Assembly: GCF_038002965.1 (NCBI RefSeq)
Contig: NZ_JBBOOE010000001.1
Coordinates: 1,841,001 to 1,905,000 of the forward strand
DNA: 64,000 nucleotides
Direction: 5' to 3'
Source of the DNA: Robertmurraya sp. FSL R5-0851
GTDB lineage: Bacteria > Bacillota > Bacilli > Bacillales > Cytobacillaceae
The notes beneath the pieces are model-generated. The model saw only the letters and a list, made by a program, of their open reading frames with translations, was not told the DNA's origin and made no database searches. The translations under genes were made by a program, and so were the position numbers. Positions within the stretch are counted from its first letter, which is position 1, and every line of letters begins with the position of its first letter. This document shows, one piece after another, positions 43,576-51,581 of this stretch.

Positions 43576-44061
43576 ATGTCTTGTCAAGACTTTAATTATT
43601 ATCCCATGAACTACTATTCTAGTTTTTATCCATCTTCTATGTCTAGGGAAAGTGGCACCCAACCTGCTGGCGCTCCAGCGGCTATGCCTTCTGGTTTCCC
43701 ACCAGGCATGCATTCTGGACCTACGTATTCTGTCCCGGTAGTTCCGATGGGGACTGGACAGCAACTTTTAGCAGGAGCGGTGGAAGAATCATTTATTGAA
43801 AATATCCTGCGCTTTAACAAAGGTAAAATCGGAACTTTTTACTTTACTTACCAAGGTAACAGCAAATGGAACGCGATGGTTTATCACGGGCGAGTAGAAA
43901 CAGCTGGTCGTGATCATATCATCATTAGTGATCCTACAAGTGGCAAACGCTACCTCCTGATGATGGCAAATCTTGACTGGGTAGAATTTGATGAAGAGAT
44001 TAACTATCCTTATCCGACAATCTCTCCAGATGTCCAGGCGAGTCTTACGTCTACGGACTGA
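43576..44061 (+). CDS. gerQ: Spore coat protein GerQ
   Basis: About 161 residues. An N-terminal Tyr/Pro/Ser/Met-rich region is followed by the conserved GerQ domain from residue 65: VEESFIENILRFNKGKIGTF, then YTYQ-like and WNAMVYHGRVETAGRDHIIISD. GerQ is cross-linked into the coat and is needed for CwlJ placement, and the two genes lie together here as in other bacilli. ATG at 43576 has AGGAG ten bases upstream. Confidence 0.94.
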   Translation: MSCQDFNYYPMNYYSSFYPSSMSRESGTQPAGAPAAMPSGFPPGMHSGPTYSVPVVPMGTGQQLLAGAVEESFIENILRFNKGKIGTFYFTYQGNSKWNAMVYHGRVETAGRDHIIISDPTSGKRYLLMMANLDWVEFDEEINYPYPTISPDVQASLTSTD

Positions 44062-44071
44062 GTTTATAAAA

Positions 44072-44110
44072 CAATGAAAACCCGCTTATTCGTGAAGCGG
44101 GTTTTCATTG
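44072..44110. terminator. Strong bidirectional terminator
   Basis: CAATGAAAACCCGCTT pairs with AAGCGGGTTTTCATTG over a 7-base loop, between convergent gerQ and the HAD gene. Confidence 0.92.
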
Positions 44111-44148
44111 TGAGCTTTATTTCAAAAGAAGGATAGTGCCTTTATTAG

Positions 44149-44961
44149 CTATGTATTTAATATTAATTGTTCAATCGCATATGCGACTCCATGTTCATTA
44201 TTGGAACGTGTATGAAATTGAGCGATTTCTTTGACACTTTCCTCGGCATTCCCCATAGCTACGCCACAACCTGCATACTCAATCATGGTTAAATCATTCT
44301 CGCCATCACCAATACAGATGACTTCTTCACGAGCTATGCCTAATTTTTCAGCAAGAAGTTTTACAGCATTTCCTTTACTGACACTTGGGTGTAAAATTTC
44401 ATAAAAAAAGGGAGCACTGCGCACCATCGTATATTGTTCCTTAAGAGTTGCTGGAATTGCAGCTATCGTTTTCTCTAAGCGTTCAGGTTCTCCAACAAAC
44501 ATTACTTTCGGTATTAAGATCTCTGAGGGTATTTCATCAATTTCTCTATAATGCAAAGGCACACCATTTACAAATGATTCGACAACGGTATATGGACTAA
44601 TGTCCTTATTGGGAGTATAAATTCTTTGTGAATCAAAGAAATGCATGGATGTCTGGAGTTGTTGGCTGACTCCATAGAGAGTCATTAAGTCTTCATGTGT
44701 TAAAGAAATTTCTGACGCGACTTCTTTTGTTTCTGAATGTTGGACTAATGCTCCATTAAACGTAACCACATATTGGTCATGTAGGTCTAACTCTTCAATG
44801 AACTCATGAACCCCTCCGATCGGTCTTCCTGTACAAATGACCACTTTAACTCCTCTTCGTTTAGCTTCTTGGATTGCCTCATTTACTTCTCTTGTTACCT
44901 CTTTACGATCATTAATTAAGGTTCCATCAATATCAATAGCAAGCAATTTATACATGTTCAT
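44149..44961 (-). CDS. Cof-type HAD-superfamily phosphatase
   Basis: 270 residues. Motif I LLAIDIDGTLIND at the N-terminus with the two catalytic aspartates, motif II VVICTGRP near residue 38, C2-type cap, motif III lysine region SKGNAVKLLAEKLG near 195 and motif IV CIGDGENDLTMIEYAG near 215. This is the YidA/YkrA group, which removes phosphate from sugar phosphates or flavin/PLP precursors with broad specificity. GGAGTGA precedes the start. Confidence 0.92.
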   Translation of the reverse strand: MNMYKLLAIDIDGTLINDRKEVTREVNEAIQEAKRRGVKVVICTGRPIGGVHEFIEELDLHDQYVVTFNGALVQHSETKEVASEISLTHEDLMTLYGVSQQLQTSMHFFDSQRIYTPNKDISPYTVVESFVNGVPLHYREIDEIPSEILIPKVMFVGEPERLEKTIAAIPATLKEQYTMVRSAPFFYEILHPSVSKGNAVKLLAEKLGIAREEVICIGDGENDLTMIEYAGCGVAMGNAEESVKEIAQFHTRSNNEHGVAYAIEQLILNT

Positions 44962-45156
44962 TGATTCACTCCAATATTAGGTATTTACCATATCGTAGCA
45001 CATTTTTTTTGAGAGAAGCTAATTGTTTTAATTTTGCGAATATTATTGCAGAAATCGATGGTTACATGGTATTCTTTTTATACATAAAATAAAACATCGT
45101 TTCGCAATAACAAACAACATGGAATATTGATATTAATAAACAAAGGAGGAATTATG

Positions 45157-45936
45157 ATGAAATTTGCCCGATTTGCAGTGGATTCTAAAATTTATAAAGG
45201 AGTAATTAGTGATGATTCTATCAATGAAATAAAGGGAAATATATTTGAAAACTGGGAGTTTACAGGTCTAACATTTCCGCTGCAGGAAGTTCATTTACTG
45301 GCACCGTTAGAACCAAATCAAGTGATTGGGATTGGTGCAAATTATGTTGCTAAAGCGGAAGACTTACCAGAGGAACTACCTGAAATACCTGTTTTTTTCT
45401 TTAAGCCTAACTCATCTGTAATAGGACCTGAAGAAAAAATTATTATACCTGAAGGAATTGACCAAGTAAAATTTGAGTCCGAATTAGCTGTTGTGATGGG
45501 AAGAGAGGCTAGAAACGTTTCGGAATCAGAGGTTCTTGATTACATATTCGGCTATACCATTGGAAATGACGTTACAGCCCCTCAGTATTTCCATCAGGAT
45601 GGTCACTGGACCATAGGTAAATCTTTTGATACATTTACTCCATTAGGACCGGTTATTGAAACGGAGCTTAATCCATTTCATATTAATGTTCAAGCAAGCG
45701 TTAACGGGATCGAAAAACAAAACAGCCCAACCAGTTTAATGATTATATCCATTCAAAAAATGGTTTCCTATCTTTCAAAGGTGATGACTCTTAAACCGGG
45801 TGACGTAATCTTGACAGGAAGTCCTGTTGGAGCAGAATTGATAGGCGAGGGAGAATTCATTGAATGCCGTATCGAGGGGATTGGGATACTCCGCAATACA
45901 TTTGTAACCTCGAAGGTGAAATCAAATCTCCGCTAG
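45157..45936 (+). CDS. Fumarylacetoacetate hydrolase (FAH) family protein
   Basis: About 259 residues. FAH-domain motifs: VIGIGANYVAKAEDLPEE near residue 58, KFESELAVVMGR near 102 (metal-binding glutamates), GYTIGNDVTA near 130, GKSFDTFTPLGP near 150 and LTGSPVG near 220. Relatives act as acylpyruvate hydrolases, oxaloacetate decarboxylases or 2-keto acid hydratases/isomerases. It lies beside, but convergent to, the glycolate oxidase genes, so a link is only suggestive. ATG at 45157 follows AAAGGAGGA. Confidence 0.87.
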   Translation: MKFARFAVDSKIYKGVISDDSINEIKGNIFENWEFTGLTFPLQEVHLLAPLEPNQVIGIGANYVAKAEDLPEELPEIPVFFFKPNSSVIGPEEKIIIPEGIDQVKFESELAVVMGREARNVSESEVLDYIFGYTIGNDVTAPQYFHQDGHWTIGKSFDTFTPLGPVIETELNPFHINVQASVNGIEKQNSPTSLMIISIQKMVSYLSKVMTLKPGDVILTGSPVGAELIGEGEFIECRIEGIGILRNTFVTSKVKSNLR

Positions 45937-45967
45937 TGTAGGATTTAACAACGGAATGAATTAAAAA

Positions 45968-46021
45968 AACTAAAACTGTGTTCGTTTACCTTGATCAAGC
46001 AGACGAACACAGTTTAGTTTT
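45968..46021. terminator. Bidirectional terminator
   Basis: AACTAAAACTGTGTTCG pairs with CGAACACAGTTTAGTT (one mismatch) and has T- and A-rich flanks between convergent genes. Confidence 0.88.
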
Positions 46022-46031
46022 TCTCTTTTCT

Positions 46032-47378
46032 TTATAAATCCACTAGGTTTTTGTCAGAATATTGATCGGCTTCAAGCAGCAGGTCTGCAATATGTACCAC
46101 ACGTACATGATTAGTTAGACCCTCTCGCTCAATGCCAAGCTTCATTTGCAGAAAGCAGCCTGGGTTAGCGGTGACAATAGTTGTTGCATTCGTTGCTTTT
46201 GTTGATTTCATTTTTGTGTCTAGTATTTTCATAGACATTTCCGTTTCTACTATATTATAAATCCCAGCTGAACCACAGCATCGATCTGCGTTCTTCATTT
46301 CACGATACTCTGCATTATTAATTGATTTTAATAGGGTACGAGGCTCGGAAGACGTTTTCATTACATTCCTTAAGTGACATGAATCCTGGTATGTAATAAC
46401 TTGGGCTGGTAGTTGTAAATTTCTTTTATGGAACTGCAAATCAATTAAAATACTAGAGATGTCTTTTAATTTTTCTGAAAACTGCATGGCGCGATCTGCC
46501 CATTCTGGCTCATCTTTTAGAAGGTGATGATAATCTATTAAAAACGCACCACAGCCACCTGCATTTGTAATGATGTAATCCACCTGAAGATCTTCAAAGG
46601 CCTTAATATTTCGTTTTGCGAGCTCTTTTGCTGCGTTCTTTTCTCCGCTATGGCCATGTAAGGCACCACAGCAAGCCTGTTCAGTTGGTATGACAATATC
46701 GCAGCCTGCTCTCTGTAAAAGCTTCATAGTAGAATCATTTGTTTTCATAAACATCGTATCCATTAGGCACCCAGAGAAGAATGCAACACGTTTTTTTACA
46801 GTCGTTTCTGATTGAAGAGAGGTAGGACGATTTTTCAATTCCTTCATTGTTGGTATTTCTGGAAGAACTCTTTCCATTGATGACAAGCTTTCCGGTAAAA
46901 GTTTCATCATACCACTAGTCCGAACCATGCGTTGTAGACCTGAGCGTTGGTAAAAACCTATTAATCCTGTTAAAGTACGAATGCGGTTTTGATGGGGAAA
47001 TAGACCTTCAAATACAGCCTTTCGAACCGTTCTTACAGGTAAAGAATGTTTCTTGTTTTGATTAATAATGTCACGAGCTTCCTCAAGTAAATGACCATAA
47101 TTTACTCCCGATGGACACACTGGCTCACAAGCTCTGCAACCTAAGCACATATTAAGTGAACGTTCAACATCCTCGTCTGGCTCGATAATCCCATCCACTA
47201 CTGCTTTCATGACGGCTAAGCGGCCCCTTGGAGAATGGGATTCTTGAAACCCTGAATCGATATAAGTTGGACAAGTAGGTAAACAAAATCCGCAACGCAT
47301 ACAGTTCAGAAGGTCGTCTTCATTCATACGTTCCTTAAATTGCTGTTGGATATTCTCTCGTTCCTTTAGCGTTGTCAT
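46032..47378 (-). CDS. glcF: Glycolate oxidase iron-sulfur subunit, copy 1
   Basis: 448 residues. Two 4Fe-4S sites (CMRCGFCLPTCPTY near residue 26 and CLGCRACEPVCPSG near 78) and two CCG domains (CCGALHGHSG near 235, CCGSAGIYN near 365), the layout of GlcF. It carries electrons from the flavin subunit to the membrane. Its ATG overlaps the stop of glcD by 4 bases. With the upstream glcD and CdaR regulator, the order equals ysfB-ysfC-ysfD of Bacillus subtilis as I recall it. Confidence 0.93.
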   Translation of the reverse strand: MTTLKERENIQQQFKERMNEDDLLNCMRCGFCLPTCPTYIDSGFQESHSPRGRLAVMKAVVDGIIEPDEDVERSLNMCLGCRACEPVCPSGVNYGHLLEEARDIINQNKKHSLPVRTVRKAVFEGLFPHQNRIRTLTGLIGFYQRSGLQRMVRTSGMMKLLPESLSSMERVLPEIPTMKELKNRPTSLQSETTVKKRVAFFSGCLMDTMFMKTNDSTMKLLQRAGCDIVIPTEQACCGALHGHSGEKNAAKELAKRNIKAFEDLQVDYIITNAGGCGAFLIDYHHLLKDEPEWADRAMQFSEKLKDISSILIDLQFHKRNLQLPAQVITYQDSCHLRNVMKTSSEPRTLLKSINNAEYREMKNADRCCGSAGIYNIVETEMSMKILDTKMKSTKATNATTIVTANPGCFLQMKLGIEREGLTNHVRVVHIADLLLEADQYSDKNLVDL

Positions 47379-48796
47379 TTCGTAACCACCACCCGTTTCC
47401 TTGTATCTTTTGCAAAGACCTTTCCAGGATTCATTATATTATTTGGATCTAAAGAATCTTTGATTGCCTTCATAGCTGCAATCCCCGCTTCACCGAGCTT
47501 CAATTCGAGATATGGCGCTTTCATCATTCCTACACCATGTTCACCTGTAATTGTCCCGCCAAGTTCAATCGCTTTTTCGAAGATTTCTTCAAAGGCTTTT
47601 TCAACACGTTCAATTTCTTCATGATTTCGTACATCGGTTAAGCAGGTTGGGTGTAAATTTCCATCACCGGCATGTCCAAATGTACATATATTTAGGTTAT
47701 ACTTTTTGGCTATATCGTTAATAGATTTTACCATTTTAGCTATTTCAGAACGCGGAACCGTAGCGTCCTCTAAGTAGGTTGTTGGCTTTAACTGGGCCAA
47801 TGCAGAAAGCGCTGAACGCCGTGCCGTTCTAAGACTCTCGGCTTCTTCTTGGGAATGTGCTATTTTTACGGATACTGCCTGCTCATGCTCACATATATTT
47901 GCCATTCTATCCATATCGCGCTTTACGACTTCGATAGGTCCATCTTGTTCAATGAGAAGGACAGCTTTTACATCTGTTGGTAAGCCAATTTGCGCATGGG
48001 CTTCAACAACCTTTAGTGTTGGTTGATCAAGAAATTCAAGGGTGGTAGGGATGATTTTATTGGCAATGATTTTGGAGACCGTTTTCGCTGCAGCGTCAAG
48101 GTCTTGATATAGTGCAAGCATTGTCATCTTAGCCTCAGGCATTGGGATGAGTTTAAGTGTCGCCTCAGTAACAATACCTAGTGTACCTTCGGAACCAACA
48201 AGTAGCCGAGTAAAATCATAGCCAGCAACATCCTTTGCAAGCTTGCCCCCCGTGCGAATAATGTCTCCGTTAGCTAATACGATTTCTAAAGCGATTACAT
48301 AATCGCGTGTGACCCCGTACTTAAGCCCTCGTAAGCCTCCGGAATTTTCATTAATATTTCCGCCAATGGTTGAGATTTTCATAGAGCTTGGGTCAGGGGG
48401 GTAGAATAACCCTTTTTCTTCAACTGCTTGAATCATATCTAAAGTAATTACCCCTGGTTGAACCGTTACTGTAAGGTTTTCTTCATCGATTTCTATGATA
48501 GAATTCATATGCTTAAATAAAAGGACAATGCCGCCTTCTGTTGGACACGTTCCTGCACAGAGATTTGTTCCAGAACCTCTAGGGACAATCGGGATGCTAT
48601 GCTCATTACAAATTTTAACGATTTCAGATATCTCTCTTGTGTTTCTAGGAGCAATCACTAGATCAGGAAGAGACTGAAATTGTGGTGTTGCATCATAGGA
48701 ATAAACAAGCCTCCCCACCTTTGAATCATCAATATTTTCCGGACCTACTATCTTTAAAAGTTTTGACTTTATTTGATTTGTTATCAATGCGAACAT
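47375..48796 (-). CDS. glcD: Glycolate oxidase FAD subunit, copy 1
   Basis: About 473 residues. The PCMH-type FAD domain is seen in PRGSGTNLCAGTCPTEGGIVL near residue 72, PPDPSSMKISTIGGNINENSGG near 130 and DFTRLLVGSEGTLGIVTEATL near 195; the C-terminal GEHGVGMMKAPYL near 430 is typical. It oxidises glycolate or D-lactate-like 2-hydroxy acids. The frame is open to 48844, but the ATG at 48796 directly follows AGGAAGG; a TTG at 48787 has better spacing, so the start is uncertain by a few codons. Confidence 0.92.
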   Translation of the reverse strand: MFALITNQIKSKLLKIVGPENIDDSKVGRLVYSYDATPQFQSLPDLVIAPRNTREISEIVKICNEHSIPIVPRGSGTNLCAGTCPTEGGIVLLFKHMNSIIEIDEENLTVTVQPGVITLDMIQAVEEKGLFYPPDPSSMKISTIGGNINENSGGLRGLKYGVTRDYVIALEIVLANGDIIRTGGKLAKDVAGYDFTRLLVGSEGTLGIVTEATLKLIPMPEAKMTMLALYQDLDAAAKTVSKIIANKIIPTTLEFLDQPTLKVVEAHAQIGLPTDVKAVLLIEQDGPIEVVKRDMDRMANICEHEQAVSVKIAHSQEEAESLRTARRSALSALAQLKPTTYLEDATVPRSEIAKMVKSINDIAKKYNLNICTFGHAGDGNLHPTCLTDVRNHEEIERVEKAFEEIFEKAIELGGTITGEHGVGMMKAPYLELKLGEAGIAAMKAIKDSLDPNNIMNPGKVFAKDTRKRVVVTK

Positions 48797-48847
48797 CCTT
48801 CCTAGTATTAGTAGCGAATAATAAGTTCTGTAAGCATACTCCAATCA

Positions 48848-48892
48848 TAAAAAAACTCTGTATGATTTTCTATGGATAATCATACAGAGTTT
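48848..48892 (-). terminator. Terminator between the CdaR gene and glcD
   Basis: AAACTCTGTATGATT and AATCATACAGAGTTT form a perfect 15-bp stem; on the minus strand a T-run follows. It separates the regulator from glcD, which must have a promoter in the remaining 50 bases or depend on read-through. Confidence 0.88.
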
Positions 48893-48905
48893 ACGTAATT
48901 TTTAT

Positions 48906-50024
48906 TTAATTTTTTAGATAATCATCCAAAAATGTCAGAGCGAGATACAGAGTAGTCATATCGTGAATATCTCGTGGATTTAAATTTGTCAGTTGTTCAA
49001 TTCGTTTCAACCGGTAGTGTAGAGTGTTAATATGGATATGCAGTGCATCGGAAGTTCCTTTAAATGATTGATTCTGTCCTAGAAATGTTTTTAATGTATC
49101 AATCAATTCAGTTTCATTCAAGATGGGTGCAATCGTCCGATTAACGAATTCGACTCTCGTTTCTTTCTTAATATCCTCTAAACACATTTCTAGTCTTAAA
49201 TCATCGTCGAAAACAATAGAACTCGTTCGTCTAGCTACTGTCAAAGCTCTTTCGGCATGTTTGAATGATTGATAGAGAACTTGAGGAGGAACAACTTCCC
49301 CAATTCCAAAAGAAATATTGAGGTTTATCCGTTCATTTAAAAAATTTTTTAACTTCTCAGTGAATTGCAATGTTTGTTGTTTTTTTTCAATTCCATGTAC
49401 TCCGTGTAATATAACAAGACGTTCATTCCCCCATCTAACAAATACATCATCGCTATTCATCATAAAAGATGGCATAATATCCTTCCAAATATTTGTTTGG
49501 ATGATTTCTCGACCCTCCGATAAATAATGACCAATAATCACTTGTCGATTAATATGTAAATCAATTCCTAGTAACTCAGCTTGGTTAAGAAATGTGCCAG
49601 ACCATTCTTTTTTTTGAACCCAGTCAAATACAAAAGCCTCAAGAACTCGGGCTTGCCATTCCATTTGCTCCGAATAGTAGCTTTCTGTGATGAGTAATTC
49701 TGTCATTTTTCTTATTATTTCTCCGTACTGTGATACTTGATTTGGGTTGCCTGTAATCCCGATAATCCCAACGATTTGATTCTGAAAGAAGACGGGTAAG
49801 TTAATACCTGCTTTCACACCTTTTAATAGAAGTTGATCTTGTTCGGTGATAATAACTTTTTTTCGTTCACGATAGCAAATCAATGCCCCTTCATGAAAGG
49901 AACCCACGCGATATTCATCGGTACTTGCGATAATTGTTCCATATATATCTACTACAATTAAATCTTCCTCTAGAAACTTTTTTACCTCAGAGATAATGTT
50001 CTTTGCTAATGAAGGTCGTATCAT
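48906..50024 (-). CDS. CdaR family sugar-diacid-type regulator
   Basis: About 372 residues. The N-terminal Diacid_rec domain (residues 5-135) includes VVDIYGTIIASTDEYRVG and GIIGITGNPNQVSQYGEIIRKMTELL; the middle resembles a GGDEF-like CdaR domain; the C-terminus is a PucR-type helix-turn-helix (LHIHINTLHYRLKRIEQLTNLN near 330). CdaR proteins sense glycerate, glycolate or sugar diacids. It should activate the downstream glcD-glcF pair. ATG at 50024 has GGAGAA six bases upstream; a GTG at 50030 is directly adjacent to that site. Confidence 0.9.
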   Translation of the reverse strand: MIRPSLAKNIISEVKKFLEEDLIVVDIYGTIIASTDEYRVGSFHEGALICYRERKKVIITEQDQLLLKGVKAGINLPVFFQNQIVGIIGITGNPNQVSQYGEIIRKMTELLITESYYSEQMEWQARVLEAFVFDWVQKKEWSGTFLNQAELLGIDLHINRQVIIGHYLSEGREIIQTNIWKDIMPSFMMNSDDVFVRWGNERLVILHGVHGIEKKQQTLQFTEKLKNFLNERINLNISFGIGEVVPPQVLYQSFKHAERALTVARRTSSIVFDDDLRLEMCLEDIKKETRVEFVNRTIAPILNETELIDTLKTFLGQNQSFKGTSDALHIHINTLHYRLKRIEQLTNLNPRDIHDMTTLYLALTFLDDYLKN

Positions 50025-50127
50025 ATTCACTTCTCCAAAATGTATATTACTTGTCTATTCATATACTAATACGTTTTCTTTGTGTAAGAAAAGTATTTTT
50101 TACCTGAATTATTTGTAAATCCAAATT

Positions 50128-50144
50128 CGTTTCATAATGAAACG
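50128..50144 (+). promoter_or_regulatory. Palindrome upstream of the sigma-54 promoter (candidate activator site)
   Basis: CGTTTCAT-A-ATGAAACG is a perfect 8-bp inverted repeat, about 85-100 bases before the -24 element, the usual distance for a sigma-54 activator site. It also lies about 100 bases from the CdaR start, so either regulator could bind. Nothing else recognisable was seen in 50031-50228. Confidence 0.6.
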
Positions 50145-50228
50145 TTTTGTGACGTTCGATTGTGTCATTTTGAAATGTTAATGAAGTGAGAATGAAAGAT
50201 TTATAGAAAATATAAACAGAAAATGAAT

Positions 50229-50245
50229 TGGCACAAAAATTGCAT
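50229..50245 (+). promoter_or_regulatory. Sigma-54 promoter of the aminotransferase gene
   Basis: TGGCAC-AAAAA-TTGCAT fits the -24/-12 consensus (TGGCAC-N5-TTGCA) exactly, 46 bases before the start codon. A sigma-54 activator is encoded next downstream. Confidence 0.9.
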
Positions 50246-50291
50246 ACAAGAAAAGAGTGCATACCATTTTGATTAATAGGGGGAAATAAAG

Positions 50292-51461
50292 ATGTTTTCT
50301 GAAAAAATGGATTTAAGACTACCAGGTCCCGTTCAGGTACCTAGAGAAATTCAACGGGCTATGTTACGGAGCTTTGATCATCCAATGATGGACTATCGTA
50401 ATGAAGAGTTTCAGGAAATCCTTAAAGAAACAACCGATGCAGCAAAGATGATTTTTCAAACGCAAAACCCTGTATATGTCTTAACTTCAAGCGGCGCATC
50501 TGCCCTTGAAACGTCGATGGTAAACCTAGTCGGCCCATCTGATACGATTATCATTTGTTCGGTTGGATATTTCGGGGAGTATTTGACGGAGATCGCTGAG
50601 CATATTGGGGTTAAGGTTATAAAGATTGAAACTGAATGGGGAAAGATTGTAAATCCAGAAGATGTGAGAAAGGCGTTGAAAAATAATTCAGAAGTAAAGG
50701 CTGTCTTTGCCACTCATTGTGAAACGTCAACCGGAGCGATTAATCCAATTAAAGAGATTGCTAATGTTGTAAAAGAAACAGAAGCAGTTTTTGTTGTGGA
50801 TGCCGTAAGCTCCATTGTAGGAACACCATTGTATATGGATGAGTGGGGAATTGACATCGTAGCAACAGGTGGCCAAAAAGCATTAATGCTTCCACCAGGA
50901 ATTGCATTAATAACATTGAGTGAGAAAGCATGGACAGCTGTAGAAAAACATAAATGTCCTTCTTACTATTTTGATTTAAAGAAATATAAGAAATGGCTTC
51001 CTATTGGCCATACTCCATACACACCAAATATCGCACTGGTTAATGGTCTACTAGAGGCATGCCGAATGATTGAAAGATCAGGCGGTATGGAAGCAGAATA
51101 CAAGCGCCATGCCTGCCTAAAAGAGATGACCCGTGCTGGAGTTAGAGCATTAGGATTAAAACTATTTGTTGAAGATTCTATTGCAAGCCCTACATTAACC
51201 TCTGTTGTCTTTGACTTCATGGATGCAGATCAATTTAGAAAAAAGATGCGTGAAGACCTTCATGTTGCCATTGGTGGTGGACTTGGGCAATTAAAAGGAA
51301 AATTACTACGTCTTGGACACATGGGATATACAGATGCTTCGGATATATTAAAAATGTTTGCCTCATTAGAATTAAATTTAGTAAGACATGGTGTAAATGT
51401 ACAGCTAGGTGCAGGGGTTTCCGCTGCACAAAAATACTGGCTGGAAAATCCTTGGTGTTAA
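50292..51461 (+). CDS. Class V aminotransferase, glyoxylate type (PucG-like)
   Basis: 389 residues. PLP-dependent class V fold: LRLPGPVQVPREIQ at the N-terminus, SSGASALETSMVNL near residue 62, VVDAVSSIVGTPLYMDEWGID near 168, and the PLP lysine in TGGQKALMLPPG near 195. It belongs with serine-glyoxylate, alanine-glyoxylate and ureidoglycine-glyoxylate (PucG) aminotransferases. With glycolate oxidase genes on both sides, its likely role is to convert glyoxylate to glycine. It is expressed from a sigma-54 promoter and followed by the activator gene after 120 bases. Confidence 0.87.
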   Translation: MFSEKMDLRLPGPVQVPREIQRAMLRSFDHPMMDYRNEEFQEILKETTDAAKMIFQTQNPVYVLTSSGASALETSMVNLVGPSDTIIICSVGYFGEYLTEIAEHIGVKVIKIETEWGKIVNPEDVRKALKNNSEVKAVFATHCETSTGAINPIKEIANVVKETEAVFVVDAVSSIVGTPLYMDEWGIDIVATGGQKALMLPPGIALITLSEKAWTAVEKHKCPSYYFDLKKYKKWLPIGHTPYTPNIALVNGLLEACRMIERSGGMEAEYKRHACLKEMTRAGVRALGLKLFVEDSIASPTLTSVVFDFMDADQFRKKMREDLHVAIGGGLGQLKGKLLRLGHMGYTDASDILKMFASLELNLVRHGVNVQLGAGVSAAQKYWLENPWC

Positions 51462-51581
51462 TTGGATATCTTGGCTCTAAATCTGTTAACCTGTTGGACC
51501 TCCTAGAGAAAATATATAATTTAATATTTTAATAGTATAATGGGAGTAAAATACTCATTTTTCTATTCTGGGAGGAAAAAA